Assembly: GCF_000311725.1 (NCBI RefSeq)
Contig: NZ_HE978511.1
Span: 559,192-623,191 of the forward strand
Reading direction: 5' to 3'
DNA length: 64,000 nucleotides
Origin: Robertmurraya massiliosenegalensis JC6
Lineage (GTDB): Bacteria > Bacillota > Bacilli > Bacillales > Cytobacillaceae
Positions 8,720 through 20,477 of the stretch are shown in pieces (positions within the stretch are counted from its first letter, which is position 1; every line of letters starts with the position of its first letter). Below the pieces are notes generated by a model. It did no database searches, was not told where the DNA came from, and saw only the letters and a list, made by a program, of their open reading frames with translations. The position numbers were made by a program, and so were the translations under genes.

Positions 8720-9554
8720 ATTCTGGCATCTTTAGAAGGTTTGGGTCAACAATTTCATATCCTTTTTCTTGTAGTCCTTTTACGATACCTTCAAGAGCTT
8801 CACTAGTCCAAGCTCGGTCATGCATGAGAAGGTTTGCACCATGATTTAAATATGGACTATTGAGCATAATTTGCGTTAATGCCTCTTTGTTTTGATACTC
8901 TTTTTCCCAATCATATCCGTAAGTCCAGTTCATGATCAACATGTTCTCTTCTGCAGCTATCTTCCTAGATTCATCTGTGTTTACTCCAAATGGGGCTCGG
9001 AAAAACCTTGGCCTCTCCCCTGTAATTTCCTCGACTCGATCATTGACAGACACAATCTCTTTCAACTGTTCTTTCTTCTCTAACGTAGTTAAATTCTGAT
9101 GAGAGAAGGTGTGATTCCCAATTGGAAAGCCTAAATCATATATTTCTTTTAGAACGGCTGCCTCATCCTCTGTGTCAATAAAATGACCATTTACAAAAAA
9201 GATTGCCTTTACTCCTAAAGCCTTTAGTGTATGAGCCATTTCTAATCCGTGTTTGTCCGGTGCATCATCAATTGTTAGTAAGACAATTTTTTCATTAGCC
9301 TCTTCTATTGGTTCAACAGCCCACGTTTTTTCATTGATTTTATACATTGCTTCCTTCTTCTCTACCACCGCATCTTCCATCTCAGTGTCGCTTTCACTTA
9401 AAGTCGGATTTTCTTCTTCTTTCTCTTCGATTATTATCCCTTCATCTGGCTCATGCGCTTGAAGATCAGTTTCTACCAATGAGTTATTTGTTTCCCCATT
9501 ACGACAGCCGACGACAATAAACATGAGCGCCATAATGGTTAACCATCTCTTCAA
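8718..9554 (-). CDS. Polysaccharide deacetylase lipoprotein (NodB domain)
   Basis: 278-aa extracellular lipoprotein: N-terminal KRWLTIMALMFIVVGC with a lipobox cysteine, an acidic linker rich in Glu (about residues 18-75), then a NodB/CE4 domain. Catalytic motifs are present: LLTIDDAPD (motif 1 Asp pair), GNHTFSHQNL (HxxxH metal ligands) and RFFRAPFG (motif 3). It probably removes acetyl groups from peptidoglycan or another surface glycan. The TTG start at 9554 is preferred because GAGGTG lies six bases upstream and the signal peptide then begins correctly; the ATG at 9608 would add 18 hydrophilic residues. Confidence 0.85.
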   Translation of the reverse strand: MKRWLTIMALMFIVVGCRNGETNNSLVETDLQAHEPDEGIIIEEKEEENPTLSESDTEMEDAVVEKKEAMYKINEKTWAVEPIEEANEKIVLLTIDDAPDKHGLEMAHTLKALGVKAIFFVNGHFIDTEDEAAVLKEIYDLGFPIGNHTFSHQNLTTLEKKEQLKEIVSVNDRVEEITGERPRFFRAPFGVNTDESRKIAAEENMLIMNWTYGYDWEKEYQNKEALTQIMLNSPYLNHGANLLMHDRAWTSEALEGIVKGLQEKGYEIVDPNLLKMPE

Positions 9555-9623
9555 TGTTGTCACCTCTATTACGTACTGTGCTACCTTGCTATTTATTATT
9601 GTACCCAATCATTTTCATCCATG

Positions 9624-9860
9624 CTAGAAGAGATTCAAGAGAATTTGAATCACACTATAGACAATTAAACTAATAAAGGTAATCCATACTGTTTTTTTGG
9701 CTGATTTCAAAATCAAATTACCCGTCACCATTGCTAAGTAAACAAATATTAAGAACATCGCAACATTATAAATGAGTTGATCGTGCTTAGATAGCCACTC
9801 TAATAGAGTATAAATACTCCAAATCATGAGTTGAATCAATATAACAACGTAATTTATCAT
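9624..9860 (-). CDS. Small membrane protein
   Basis: 78-aa protein with at least two, probably three, hydrophobic helices (about residues 3-20, 31-50 and 57-77) and a short charged loop. I do not recognise the family. The ATG has only a weak upstream purine site (TAGGTGATAC). It is about 70 bases upstream of the deacetylase in the same direction, so they may share a transcript. Function unknown. Confidence 0.6.
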   Translation of the reverse strand: MINYVVILIQLMIWSIYTLLEWLSKHDQLIYNVAMFLIFVYLAMVTGNLILKSAKKTVWITFISLIVYSVIQILLNLF

Positions 9861-10056
9861 TTTGTATCACCTATCTAAAATATACGATCGTTTATGTCAT
9901 TCTATGTTCCATGTTTGAGGTACAAATGCTATTTTTCAATTATGTATCATTTAGATGACATCCCAATTTTATGTTACTCTCTATGTTAATATATGGGTAA
10001 TCAAGAGCGATAACGTAAAAATACTTCATTTTTAATTTGAATGCGAGGCTGTTTCT

Positions 10057-10428
10057 ATGAAAATGATGCCTATATTAATCGTATTACTGATGATCATTTC
10101 CGGATGCCAAAATCAGAACGATCGTTTTGAAATCGATAGTGAGATAAAACAAATTATTTTCTTCTCAGATGAAAAAGAGCATGCAAATTTGCATATAGAA
10201 GCTCCCTATTATGATGCAATTATTGAATTGAGACAACAATTCCCTGATGAGTTCAAAGAAATGAAAACTCTTGCTCCTACAAAAGAAAAAGATATCTTTG
10301 AAAGATTTGCAATAAATGAATGTCCAGCCATTCTTATTGTACATAATGATGAAATTTTAGCTATGGTGTCGGGAGAGAGCTCCAAAGAAGATATTCTTCA
10401 ACCAATCGAAGAGGCTTTAACAAACTAA
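10057..10428 (+). CDS. slp: Small lipoprotein, Slp position
   Basis: 123-aa lipoprotein with signal sequence MKMMPILIVLLMIISGC (lipobox ISGC, Cys 17). The rest is a compact acidic domain with a thioredoxin-like pattern (KQIIFFSDEKEHAN, ERFAINECPAILIVHNDEILAMVSG) but no CxxC motif. B. subtilis has slp, a lipoprotein of almost the same size, between pdhD and speA; synteny, length and lipobox support the name. The site GAGGCTG before the ATG is modest. Role probably envelope related, not established. Confidence 0.7.
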   Translation: MKMMPILIVLLMIISGCQNQNDRFEIDSEIKQIIFFSDEKEHANLHIEAPYYDAIIELRQQFPDEFKEMKTLAPTKEKDIFERFAINECPAILIVHNDEILAMVSGESSKEDILQPIEEALTN

Positions 10429-10430
10429 AA

Positions 10431-10930
10431 GTGGCTGGGTCAAAAAGTCGGTGGTAACGACTTTTTGATTCTAGTTTCGAGTGTATAAATCCCCTCGCAG
10501 TTGGCGGATCGCTATGAAAAAATAACAGGAAATATTCCGCTTAATGAGCAACCAGCATGAAAAAGAGCCGAAATAACAGGAAATATTCCTGCTATTCCCT
10601 GAAAAAATGTTAAAATAAACGTTTTTGCCTTCCATAAGCGGAAAATCTTCCGTTATTTCCCCTTAAAGGGGCTCCATTGGAGAGATAACAGGAAAAATTC
10701 CGCTTAAGGGTGAGAGATGGTTGGAGTAAAATAGAGACTTCTAGTAGAAATTTAGAGAAAGCAGAAATCGATGATTGGATTCTTGAAGGCTAATTTGCGT
10801 TTCACTCGATTTTTTTGTACGAGGAAAATGAAGGCCTTGCGTTAAGACAAAAATAGAGAAAGGTGAATCCTGAGTGCCCTCAGGATTCACCTTTCTCATG
10901 ATTTGAAGCTAGTTATGTCCTAGCCTCTTT
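10431..10930. repeat. Intergenic repeat element, copy A
   Basis: About 500 bp, closely similar to 51762-52240 over nearly its full length and, inverted, to 26086-26352. The left end forms a hairpin with 11-bp arms TCAAAAAGTCG/CGACTTTTTGA (10440-10468). The right end forms a 19-bp-arm hairpin (10856-10897), a terminator for pdhD on the minus strand (followed by TATTTTTG). Inside, the unit ATAACAGGAAAnATTCC recurs about four times in both orientations. End sequences are imperfect inverted repeats built on AGGCTGnG. No coding capacity seen. Confidence 0.85.
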
Positions 10931-10940
10931 TAAATGATTC

Positions 10941-12353
10941 TTATTTAATGATATGGATCGGGCTACCAATTGCAACTTCTGCAGCTTCCATTGTAATTTC
11001 ACCTAATGTTGGATGCGCATGAATTGTCATCGCTAAATCTTCAGCAGTCATTCCTGCTTCAATCGCTAAACCTAGCTCTGCAATCATATCAGAAGCACTC
11101 GGTCCAGCAATTTGAGCTCCAATAACAAGCCCATCCTCTTTACGAGTGACAAGTTTTAAGAAACCTTCAGCACTATCTAACGCAAGTGCACGACCATTCG
11201 CAGCAAATGGGAACTTAGAACCAACTACTTCAATTCCTTCGTCTTTTGCTTGTTTTTCTGTATAACCAACAGACGCAAGCTCAGGATCAGAGAATACGAC
11301 AGCTGGGATTCCAAGATAATCGATTTGTGCATTATGACCAGCAATTACTTCTGCTGCAATTTTACCCTCATAAGAAGCTTTATGCGCCAATTGAGGTCCA
11401 GCAACAATATCACCAATCGCAAAGATGTTAGGGATATTTGTACGGCACTGTGCATCGATATTGATGACTCCACGATCACTCATGTCAACGCCAACTTGAT
11501 CAAGACCCATTTCATCTGTATTCGGATGACGACCAACTGTTACAAGTACATAATCTGCTTCAACCGTTTTCTCTTCGCCTTTTGCTTCATACGTAACAAC
11601 TACGCCATTATCGTTTTCAACAACACCTTTTGCAAGTGCATTTGTAACGATATCCGCACCTTTTTTCTTCAAGTTGCGAGCAACAATGGAAGACATTTGC
11701 TTTTCGAAAGCACCAGCAAATAGCTCATCGCTTCCTTCAAGAATCGTAACTTCAGTTCCAAAGTTAGCATAAGCAGTACCAAGCTCAACTCCGATAACTC
11801 CACCACCAATAATGACGAGCTTCTTAGGAATTTCAGGTAAGTTTAGGGCACCTGTTGAGTTGATAACACGATTTGAATACTTAAAAGTAGGAAGCTCAAT
11901 TGGGCGAGATCCAGTTGCGATAATCGCATTTTTAAATGTATATGTTTGCGCAGAGTTTTCATCCATCACACGAATGGTGTTAGCATCAACGAAATAGCCT
12001 TCTCCACGAACGATTTCGACTTTATTTCCTTTTAATAAGCCTTCAACACCAGAAGTAAGCTTATTAACAACACTAGCTTTCCAATCTTGAACTTTTGAAA
12101 AGTCAACCTTCACATTTTCAGCTGTAATTCCCATTGATTCAGAATGTAATGCTGTTTCATAACGATGGCCTGCAGCGATTAACGCTTTAGATGGGATACA
12201 CCCAACATTAAGACAAACGCCACCAAGATTTGATTTTTCAACAATTGTTACTTTTTGTCCTAGTTGAGCAGCACGAATTGCTGCTACATAACCACCAGGA
12301 CCTGCACCAAGGACAAGAGTATCTGTTTCGATAGGAAAATCTCCAACTACCAT
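10941..12353 (-). CDS. pdhD: Dihydrolipoamide dehydrogenase, E3 of pyruvate dehydrogenase
   Basis: FAD- and NAD-dependent flavoprotein, 470 aa, that reoxidises lipoyl groups of PDH. Visible: FAD-binding [16 protein letters not shown], redox disulfide [16 protein letters not shown]-binding [14 protein letters not shown] motif NIFAIGDI, and the active-site HAHPTLGE near the C-terminus. It begins [14 protein letters not shown], as in B. subtilis. Last gene of pdhABCD, four bases after pdhC; the large hairpin in repeat copy A is its likely terminator. It may also serve other 2-oxoacid dehydrogenases. Confidence 0.97.
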   Translation of the reverse strand: MVVGDFPIETDTLVLGAGPGGYVAAIRAAQLGQKVTIVEKSNLGGVCLNVGCIPSKALIAAGHRYETALHSESMGITAENVKVDFSKVQDWKASVVNKLTSGVEGLLKGNKVEIVRGEGYFVDANTIRVMDENSAQTYTFKNAIIATGSRPIELPTFKYSNRVINSTGALNLPEIPKKLVIIGGGVIGVELGTAYANFGTEVTILEGSDELFAGAFEKQMSSIVARNLKKKGADIVTNALAKGVVENDNGVVVTYEAKGEEKTVEADYVLVTVGRHPNTDEMGLDQVGVDMSDRGVINIDAQCRTNIPNIFAIGDIVAGPQLAHKASYEGKIAAEVIAGHNAQIDYLGIPAVVFSDPELASVGYTEKQAKDEGIEVVGSKFPFAANGRALALDSAEGFLKLVTRKEDGLVIGAQIAGPSASDMIAELGLAIEAGMTAEDLAMTIHAHPTLGEITMEAAEVAIGSPIHIIK

Positions 12354-12357
12354 TTTA

Positions 12358-13638
12358 TTACGCCTCCATTAACATTAATTCTGGATCATTTAATAAGCGT
12401 TTAATGTGATTTAGTGCATTTTGAGCTGTTGCACCGTCAATCATACGATGGTCAAAGCTTAATGATAGAGCAAGCACTGGTGCTGCTACAATTTCACCAT
12501 CTTTAATGACTGGCTTCTCGGCAATACGACCGATACCTAGAATGGCAACTTCTGGGTGATTGATAACTGGTGTGAACCATTGTCCCCCAGCAGAACCGAT
12601 ATTAGAAATCGTGCATGAAGCACCTTTCATTTCATCTGGAGCAAGTTTACCGTCACGAGCTTTTGCTCCAAGCTCATTAATCTCTGCAGAAATATTGAAA
12701 ATTGACTTACGATCAGCATCTTTCACAACTGGTACAAGTAAACCTTTTTCAGTATCAGCAGCAATTCCAATATTGTAATAATGCTTATGAATAATTTCAT
12801 TTGTTGCATCATCTAATGAAGTATTTAAAGCTGGGTATTCACGTAAAGCACTTGTTAAGGCTTTAACTACATAAGGAAGGAAAGTAAGCTTAATTCCCTT
12901 GCCAGCAGCAACTTCTTTATATTTCTTACGGTTTGCCACAAGATTCGTTACATCTACTTCATCCATTAATGTAACATGTGGAGCAGTATGCTTAGAATTT
13001 ACCATTGCCTTCGCAATCGCCTTGCGGATACCACTCATTTTTTCACGAGTTTCAGGATATTGACCAGCAGGGATTGGCGTTGGTTTTGTAGCTTCCTCTT
13101 TTGCAACTGGAGCTTCTTCAGCAGTTGTTGCAGCAGCAGTAGGCGCACCACCGTTTAAGAATGACTCGATATCATCCTTAAGAACACGACCATTATCACC
13201 TGAACCAGTGACTTGACGAATGTCTACACCTTTATCACGAGCATATTTACGCACTGAAGGCATAGCAATAATGCGACGATTCGGATCTGCTTGCTCTGTA
13301 TTTGCTGGAACTGCTTCAGGAGTTGCATCAGCTTGTGCAGCTGGAGCCTCCTTAGGAGCCTCTTCACTTTCATCACCTTTAAATTTAAGGTCTTCATATC
13401 CAGGGGCATCAAATGTGATTAACACCTGACCTACAGTTGCTACAGTTCCTTCTTCAACAAGAACTTCCTCAACAGTACCTTCTACTGGAGATGGGATTTC
13501 AACAACTGCTTTATCATTTTGTACTTCACAAAGGACGTCATCTTCTTGAACTTTATCGCCCGCTTTTACGAACCATTTTACAATTTCACCTTCATGGATA
13601 CCTTCACCAATATCAGGCAGTTTAAATTGGAATGACAT
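12358..13638 (-). CDS. pdhC: Dihydrolipoamide acetyltransferase, E2 of pyruvate dehydrogenase
   Basis: 426-aa core subunit. Order: one lipoyl domain (residues 1-80, lipoylated Lys in [11 protein letters not shown]), an Ala/Pro/Glu-rich linker, a peripheral-subunit-binding domain (about 120-160, [14 protein letters not shown]), a second flexible linker, and the catalytic acyltransferase domain with SFDHRMIDG (His and Asp of the active site). RBS GGAGG precedes the ATG. It is separated from pdhB by 112 bases, a larger gap than elsewhere in the operon, and that gap contains a hairpin. Confidence 0.97.
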   Translation of the reverse strand: MSFQFKLPDIGEGIHEGEIVKWFVKAGDKVQEDDVLCEVQNDKAVVEIPSPVEGTVEEVLVEEGTVATVGQVLITFDAPGYEDLKFKGDESEEAPKEAPAAQADATPEAVPANTEQADPNRRIIAMPSVRKYARDKGVDIRQVTGSGDNGRVLKDDIESFLNGGAPTAAATTAEEAPVAKEEATKPTPIPAGQYPETREKMSGIRKAIAKAMVNSKHTAPHVTLMDEVDVTNLVANRKKYKEVAAGKGIKLTFLPYVVKALTSALREYPALNTSLDDATNEIIHKHYYNIGIAADTEKGLLVPVVKDADRKSIFNISAEINELGAKARDGKLAPDEMKGASCTISNIGSAGGQWFTPVINHPEVAILGIGRIAEKPVIKDGEIVAAPVLALSLSFDHRMIDGATAQNALNHIKRLLNDPELMLMEA

Positions 13639-13685
13639 GGATTCATCCTCCTAATTATTCTAGTTAGTGTGCCGTTCGATCGAAT

Positions 13686-13721
13686 TTAAGGGTAATGGAA
13701 AAACCCATCTCCCTTAAAAAC
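13686..13721 (-). promoter_or_regulatory. Hairpin in the pdhB-pdhC spacer
   Basis: Inverted repeat TTTAAGGG/CCCTTAAA (minus strand) enclosing a smaller GGG..CCC-containing loop. No T run follows directly, so it may be an RNA processing or stability element rather than a terminator. Inferred. Confidence 0.45.
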
Positions 13722-13750
13722 GATTATTCAATCAACGATTTCGCGAGTTT

Positions 13751-14728
13751 TTAGAAATTAAGTACTTTTTTGCTTGTTTCAATAATATCTTTAACATTAG
13801 GAAGCCATACTGATTCTGCTTGTGGGAAAGCAAATACTGTATCAGGTGCTGCCACACGTAAAACAGGGGCTTCTAGGCTAAGGATGGCACGGTCATTAAT
13901 TTCTGCAACGACTTGTGCTGCAATACCAGCTTGTTTTTGTGCTTCTTGAACGACAATCGCACGACCAGTTTTTTCAACAGATGCAATAATTGTCTCAATA
14001 TCAAGTGGAGCTACTGTACGTAAATCTACAACCTCAACAGAATGTCCTTCTTTTTCAAGTTCTTCTGCTGCTTTAATTGACTCATGTACCATAGCACCGT
14101 AAGTAATAATAGAAAGGTCTGTACCTTCACGTTTTACTTCAGCTTTCCCAAGTGGAATTGTGTATTCCCCTTCAGGTACCTCTTGTCTGAATGAACGGTA
14201 CAATTTCATATGCTCTAAGTAAATAACTGGATCATTATCACGAATAGCTGAGATTAATAAACCTTTTGCATCATAAGGAGTAGAAGGGATAACGACTTTT
14301 AATCCTGGTTGTTGTGCCATTAAGCCTTCTAAGCTATCAGCATGCATTTCAGGTGTGTGTACTCCACCACCAAATGGTGAACGAATGGTTACTGGTGAAT
14401 TATAGCGACCACCAGAACGATAACGCATACGTGCTAATTGACCAGAGATAGAATCCATTACTTCATATACAAATCCAAAGAATTGGATTTCTGGAACAGG
14501 ACGGAAGCCTTGTAAACTTAGACCAACTGCTAAACCACCAATACCTGACTCTGCTAATGGTGTATCAAACACACGATCTTCCCCAAATTCTGCTTGGAGT
14601 CCTTCAGTTGCACGGAAAACCCCACCGTTTACGCCTACGTCTTCTCCGAAAACTAATACGTTCGGATCATTCTTTAATTCAGTGCGTAACGCATCCGTGA
14701 TTGCTTGAATCATTGTCATTTGCGCCAT
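13751..14728 (-). CDS. pdhB: Pyruvate dehydrogenase E1 beta
   Basis: 325-aa beta subunit of the thiamine-diphosphate-dependent E1 component. Typical stretches: [37 protein letters not shown] (Glu that activates the thiamine), [28 protein letters not shown] and the C-terminal transketolase domain ([21 protein letters not shown]). It begins three bases after pdhA with an RBS inside the pdhA end, so translation is likely coupled. Confidence 0.97.
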   Translation of the reverse strand: MAQMTMIQAITDALRTELKNDPNVLVFGEDVGVNGGVFRATEGLQAEFGEDRVFDTPLAESGIGGLAVGLSLQGFRPVPEIQFFGFVYEVMDSISGQLARMRYRSGGRYNSPVTIRSPFGGGVHTPEMHADSLEGLMAQQPGLKVVIPSTPYDAKGLLISAIRDNDPVIYLEHMKLYRSFRQEVPEGEYTIPLGKAEVKREGTDLSIITYGAMVHESIKAAEELEKEGHSVEVVDLRTVAPLDIETIIASVEKTGRAIVVQEAQKQAGIAAQVVAEINDRAILSLEAPVLRVAAPDTVFAFPQAESVWLPNVKDIIETSKKVLNF

Positions 14729-14731
14729 GGC

Positions 14732-16441
<1,710 letters not shown>

Positions 16442-17128
16442 TCAATCCCCTTCCTCTGCTTGTTCTTCACTTATTTCAATACCTGCTGCTGTATAAAATT
16501 GAAGTTTTATCTCATTATATTGCTCAGTAAACTCATTGAATTGTTCATTTGACTCGAGAACGATTTTATACGTATCGTTAATTTTTGTAATTTGCTCTTC
16601 TAATTGATCAATGGATAATTCCTCTTGTTGGAACATTTGATAAAGTTCTTTATCGTATTCAATCCCATTTATATAATTTTCATAAAGGGTATCGTGAGTG
16701 GCAAATCGTTTTTGCATGATTTCATATAGCTCTTTTGCCTTTGTTTTTATTTCTTCATCTTCTAACTCTTCCATTAAAGGAACAAGCTTTTCAAACTCCT
16801 GTTTCGATGCTTGGATACTTGCTTCTTCTTTATCCATATGTTCCTTTCTCTTGTCGACAATCGTTAAAGCTTCTTCAGAAAGTGTAACAATTTGATCGAA
16901 TTCCTTCATCCCTAATTCGATGATCTTGCTATAAATTTCCTTTTCTTCTCTCTCTAGTTCTACTAAAGGCTCCTGTTGTTGTTCAAAGTCTTGCTCTAAG
17001 TCCACAACATTCTCAAGCACAGTGTACATTTCATCCGTTGTAGAAGTCCGATTCAGGCACCCGGATAGAACCAGCATCCCTAATAGAATAAATACAACAG
17101 TCGTTTTCTTCCATTTCAAAATCGACAC
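16442..17128 (-). CDS. ykyA: YkyA-family lipoprotein
   Basis: About 228-aa lipoprotein: WKKTTVVFILLGMLVLSGC gives a signal peptide and lipobox, followed by a Glu/Gln-rich, almost entirely helical coiled-coil domain with no catalytic motif. This matches the YkyA family, whose gene precedes pdhA in B. subtilis. I chose the GTG at 17128 because GGGGG lies seven bases before it; the ATG at 17152 overlaps no RBS. It is anchored outside the membrane; its role is not established. Confidence 0.88.
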   Translation of the reverse strand: MSILKWKKTTVVFILLGMLVLSGCLNRTSTTDEMYTVLENVVDLEQDFEQQQEPLVELEREEKEIYSKIIELGMKEFDQIVTLSEEALTIVDKRKEHMDKEEASIQASKQEFEKLVPLMEELEDEEIKTKAKELYEIMQKRFATHDTLYENYINGIEYDKELYQMFQQEELSIDQLEEQITKINDTYKIVLESNEQFNEFTEQYNEIKLQFYTAAGIEISEEQAEEGD

Positions 17129-17343
17129 TTGGTTACCCCCTTCATATAACAATTATTACTATATCTATTGTTTTCATTTATTACAATAGCAGTAGAAAAA
17201 ATCAGTGACGATCAATCCTATTAATTATTTCTATTCAAATCTATCATTCATTATGTCTCTTTCTAGTGATTTTTTGAAACTGTACGGTTATTTCAAATTC
17301 TGTTAAAATAATTGCACGAGAGAATTACTTAGGAGTGAACTAC

Positions 17344-17898
17344 ATGCTTACGATGGAAGACATTATTAGAGACGGTCATCCTACTTTGCGTTCCGTTGCC
17401 AAAGAGGTACCACTTCCAGCATCAGAGGAGGATAAAGAAACATTAAGAGCTTTGCTAGAATATGTGATCGCAAGTCAAAATCCTGAAATTGCAAAAGAAA
17501 ATAATCTTCGTCCAGGAATTGGCCTTGCCGCTCCGCAAATTAATATTTCCAAAAGAATGCTTGCCATCCATTTAACGGATGAAAAAGGAACCCTTCATAG
17601 TTATGCCCTTTTCAATCCAAAAATCATGAGCCATTCTGTTGAAAAAGCTTATCTAACCAGTGGTGAGGGCTGTCTTTCTGTCGACGAATCGATCCCAGGA
17701 TATGTTCCAAGATATGCTCGGGTTACTGTAAAAGCCACCACTTTAGAAGGTGAAGAGATAAAGCTCAGATTAAAGGGATTACCATCAATTTGTATCCAGC
17801 ACGAAATTGATCACCTAAACGGGATCATGTTTTATGACCACATAAATAAAAAGGATCCATTCGAACCAATAGAAAATGCCACCCCAATTGAAAGATAA
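17344..17898 (+). CDS. defB: Peptide deformylase
   Basis: Fe/Zn metallohydrolase that removes the formyl group from nascent proteins, 184 aa, the same length as B. subtilis DefB. All three signature motifs are present: GIGLAAPQI (motif 1), EGCLSVDE (motif 2 with the metal Cys) and QHEIDHLNG (motif 3, HExxH). The ATG at 17344 follows TTAGGAGTG at the right distance; the GTG at 17335 overlaps this site. Divergent from ykyA and ended by a strong terminator. Confidence 0.96.
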   Translation: MLTMEDIIRDGHPTLRSVAKEVPLPASEEDKETLRALLEYVIASQNPEIAKENNLRPGIGLAAPQINISKRMLAIHLTDEKGTLHSYALFNPKIMSHSVEKAYLTSGEGCLSVDESIPGYVPRYARVTVKATTLEGEEIKLRLKGLPSICIQHEIDHLNGIMFYDHINKKDPFEPIENATPIER

Positions 17899-17914
17899 GA
17901 AATAGGTAAACAAC

Positions 17915-17952
17915 AACGCAAGGATTGAGTTACAATCCGTTGCGTTTTTATT
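17915..17952 (+). terminator. Terminator of defB
   Basis: 13-14-bp stem AACGCAAGGATTG/CAATCCGTTGCGTT with one mismatch, 5-base loop, followed by a T-rich tail. Confidence 0.9.
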
Positions 17953-18099
17953 TTGACTCAGATAAGCAAATACCATGTTTATCCATGAGAAAAAAACCTA
18001 AAATTCCATATAATAAAAATAAGAAATAGATTACAGGAGAGAATTATCTTTACTTTGGACAAGGATCGTATAATATAGGAAGTAAGGAGATGATCCACA

Positions 18100-18171
18100 A
18101 TGTTAAAGAAGCTAAAGAAAAAGCTTGTTGAACAGTGGAAAGATATGCTTCGAAAAAAATCCATAGCGTAA
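18100..18171 (+). CDS. Tiny cationic amphipathic peptide (23 aa)
   Basis: ATG preceded by GTAAGGAGATG with ideal spacing encodes a 23-residue peptide starting MLKKLKKKLVEQWKDML. It has ten Lys/Arg, and Leu/Val/Trp/Met recur every three to four residues, as expected for an amphipathic surface-binding helix. A consensus TATAAT (18069-18074) lies upstream and a perfect terminator begins five bases after the stop, so it looks like a self-contained unit. I do not recognise it. It could be a membrane-active or sporulation-type peptide, or the marker of a small RNA. No homology can be claimed. Confidence 0.6.
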   Translation: MLKKLKKKLVEQWKDMLRKKSIA

Positions 18172-18176
18172 ATTAT

Positions 18177-18212
18177 GAGCCCTTCATACTTGCGAAGGGC
18201 TCCTTCTTTATA
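18177..18212 (+). terminator. Terminator of the 23-aa peptide gene
   Basis: Perfect 9-bp stem GAGCCCTTC/GAAGGGCTC with an 8-base loop, followed by CTTCTTTAT. Confidence 0.82.
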
Positions 18213-18544
18213 GTAAATTTAGGAGCAATACTCTTCGTTAAATGATCAAACATAGAGCAAGAAAAAAGAAAATACATGAAATTGTTCCTTTTTTTATATA
18301 TAATAGAAAAAGTTACTATCGGGTCTATTCGGAAGATGATGATCTTCCCCTCTTGTTTTAACTAAAAAATTACATGAATCAATTTCTACATGTTCAGGTT
18401 AAAAAAACGTATTCCAGATAATCTATACATATTAGATACGTATCAACAGCATTAAGAGAATGACGTTTTTTATATTATTCCAACCTTTCGTTTGAAATTG
18501 AATCACATATTATTACATTTTTATAAAAAAAGGAGAGACATGGT
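18213..18544. other. Intergenic region upstream of rpoY
   Basis: 332 bases that must carry the rpoY-rnjA promoter. A hairpin GGAAGAT(gat)GATCTTCC lies near 18331-18350 and is followed by CCTCTTGTTTTA, possibly an attenuator. TATACATATTAG boxes occur near 18424. No small ORF with an RBS was recognised. Confidence 0.45.
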
Positions 18545-18757
18545 ATGATTTTCAAAGTTTATTTTCAAGATTTAAAAACAGAAGCACCTGTTCGGGAGAA
18601 AACAAAAACGATTTTTGTAGAAGCTGAGTCAGTTCGAGAAGTACGTACAAAATTGGCAGAGCGTCCATATAATATCGAGTTTATTACTCCTGTCGATGGA
18701 GCATTCTTAGAGTATGAACAGAAAAATGAAAACTATAAAGTATTGGAGATTGGATAA
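18545..18757 (+). CDS. rpoY: RNA polymerase epsilon subunit
   Basis: 70-aa small RNA polymerase subunit (formerly YkzG, DUF1447). It begins MIFKVYFQD and contains [14 protein letters not shown] and [16 protein letters not shown], typical of the family. AAAGGAGAGA is correctly placed. Its stop is three bases from the rnjA start, the conserved Firmicute arrangement rpoY-rnjA, so translation is probably coupled. It binds core polymerase and resembles the phage T7 Gp2 fold (family knowledge). Confidence 0.95.
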   Translation: MIFKVYFQDLKTEAPVREKTKTIFVEAESVREVRTKLAERPYNIEFITPVDGAFLEYEQKNENYKVLEIG

Positions 18758-18760
18758 TTT

Positions 18761-20428
18761 ATGAAATTTGTTAAAAATGATCAAACCGCCGTTTTTGCTT
18801 TAGGCGGCTTGGGAGAGATAGGTAAAAACACGTACGGTGTACAATTCCAAGATGAAATTATTTTAATTGATGCCGGAATCAAGTTCCCTGAAGATGAACT
18901 ACTTGGAATTGACTATGTGATACCTGATTATACTTACTTAGTTAAAAATGTTGATAAAATAAAAGGACTTTTTGTTACGCACGGTCACGAGGATCATATC
19001 GGTGGGATTCCTTACTTACTTAGAGAAATCAATATACCAATCTATGGTGGTAAACTCGCTTTAGGTCTTATTCGAAACAAATTAGAAGAACATGGTCTAT
19101 TAAGAACGGCTAAGCTACATGAAATTCAAGAAGATGACATCATCAAATTTAGAAAAACGTCGGTTACCTTTTTCAGAACCACACACAGTATTCCGGATTC
19201 GTACGGCATTGTCGTTAAGACTCCTCCTGGGCAAATTGTTCATACTGGTGATTTCAAATTTGACTTTACTCCTGTAGGTGAGCCGGCAAACTTAACGAAG
19301 ATGGCTGAAATCGGAAAAGAAGGCGTACTATGCTTACTATCCGATAGTACAAACAGTGAAGTGCCTGATTTCACCATGTCAGAGCGAAGAGTCGGGGATA
19401 ATATCCATGATATTTTTAGGAAAGTCGACGGTCGAGTTATCTTTGCTACTTTCGCATCAAATATTCACCGTTTGCAACAAGTAACGGAAGCTGCCGTAGC
19501 TAACGGGAGAAAAATTGCTGTATTCGGAAGAAGTATGGAAGCAGCTATTAATATTGGACAAGAACTTGGCTACATCCGAGCACCAAAGGATACTTTTATC
19601 GATGCTCAGTCTATTAATCGACTTCCAGCGAATCAAGTAACGATTTTATGTACGGGTAGCCAAGGGGAACCAATGGCGGCTTTATCACGTATTGCCAATG
19701 GTACACATCGACAAATTCAAATCATTCCTGGTGATACGGTCGTATTCTCTTCTTCCCCTATTCCAGGTAACGCACTTAGCGTTAGTCGTACCATTAATAT
19801 GTTATTCCGAGCTGGAGCTGAAGTCATCCACGGAAAACTAAGTGATATCCATACTTCTGGTCATGGCGGACAAGAAGAACAAAAGCTTATGCTTCGTCTC
19901 ATTAAGCCAAAATTCTTTATGCCTATCCACGGTGAATATCGCATGCAAAGAATGCACATGAAACTGGCCAATGACTGTGGAGTCAGTGAAGAAAATTGCT
20001 TTATTATGGACAATGGTGAAGTTCTTGCTTTAAGTGAGGATTCTGCACAAGTAGCAGGAAAAATCCCTTCAGGTAATATTTATATTGATGGTAGTGGCAT
20101 TGGTGATATTGGGAATATTGTTCTTCGTGATCGACGTATTCTTTCAGAAGAAGGATTAGTAGTTGTTGTCATCAGTATCAATATGAAGGATTTCAAAATC
20201 GCCGCTGGACCAGATATCATCTCTCGTGGATTTGTTTATATGAGAGAATCTGGGGATTTAATTAATGATGCTCAAAGCCTCATTTCCAAACACTTGAATA
20301 AAGTAATGGAAAGAAGAACGACTCAATGGTCTGAAATCAAAAATGAAATCACGGATACATTAGCTCCATTCTTATACGAGAAAACAAAACGTCGTCCAAT
20401 GATTTTGCCAATCATTATGGAAGTGTAA
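18761..20428 (+). CDS. rnjA: Ribonuclease J1
   Basis: 555-aa metallo-beta-lactamase/beta-CASP ribonuclease with 5'-3' exo- and endonuclease activity, central to mRNA decay and maturation. Metal-binding motif [10 protein letters not shown], then [11 protein letters not shown], the beta-CASP motifs ([23 protein letters not shown]) and MPIHGEYRM before the C-terminal domain. Length equals B. subtilis RNase J1. Second gene of the rpoY operon, closed by a strong terminator. Its partner network includes GapA-SR1P, also encoded in this window. Confidence 0.97.
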   Translation: MKFVKNDQTAVFALGGLGEIGKNTYGVQFQDEIILIDAGIKFPEDELLGIDYVIPDYTYLVKNVDKIKGLFVTHGHEDHIGGIPYLLREINIPIYGGKLALGLIRNKLEEHGLLRTAKLHEIQEDDIIKFRKTSVTFFRTTHSIPDSYGIVVKTPPGQIVHTGDFKFDFTPVGEPANLTKMAEIGKEGVLCLLSDSTNSEVPDFTMSERRVGDNIHDIFRKVDGRVIFATFASNIHRLQQVTEAAVANGRKIAVFGRSMEAAINIGQELGYIRAPKDTFIDAQSINRLPANQVTILCTGSQGEPMAALSRIANGTHRQIQIIPGDTVVFSSSPIPGNALSVSRTINMLFRAGAEVIHGKLSDIHTSGHGGQEEQKLMLRLIKPKFFMPIHGEYRMQRMHMKLANDCGVSEENCFIMDNGEVLALSEDSAQVAGKIPSGNIYIDGSGIGDIGNIVLRDRRILSEEGLVVVVISINMKDFKIAAGPDIISRGFVYMRESGDLINDAQSLISKHLNKVMERRTTQWSEIKNEITDTLAPFLYEKTKRRPMILPIIMEV

Positions 20429-20440
20429 TAAACAACAAAA

Positions 20441-20476
20441 AACAAGCATGGTATGATCACATGCTTGTTTTTTTGT
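20441..20476. terminator. Bidirectional terminator between rnjA and ktrC
   Basis: Perfect 10-bp stem AACAAGCATG/CATGCTTGTT followed by a long T run on the plus strand and A-rich sequence on the left. Confidence 0.92.
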
Positions 20477-20477
20477 A

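Noticed and set aside
11250-11723. 157-aa plus-strand frame inside pdhD
   Set aside because: Shadow of the strongly conserved pdhD frame; composition is typical of an antisense frame and there is no RBS.
17979-18164. 61-aa minus-strand frame rich in Phe and Ser
   Set aside because: Antisense to the small cationic peptide gene and its promoter; no RBS. It is the complement of a Lys-rich and A-rich stretch.
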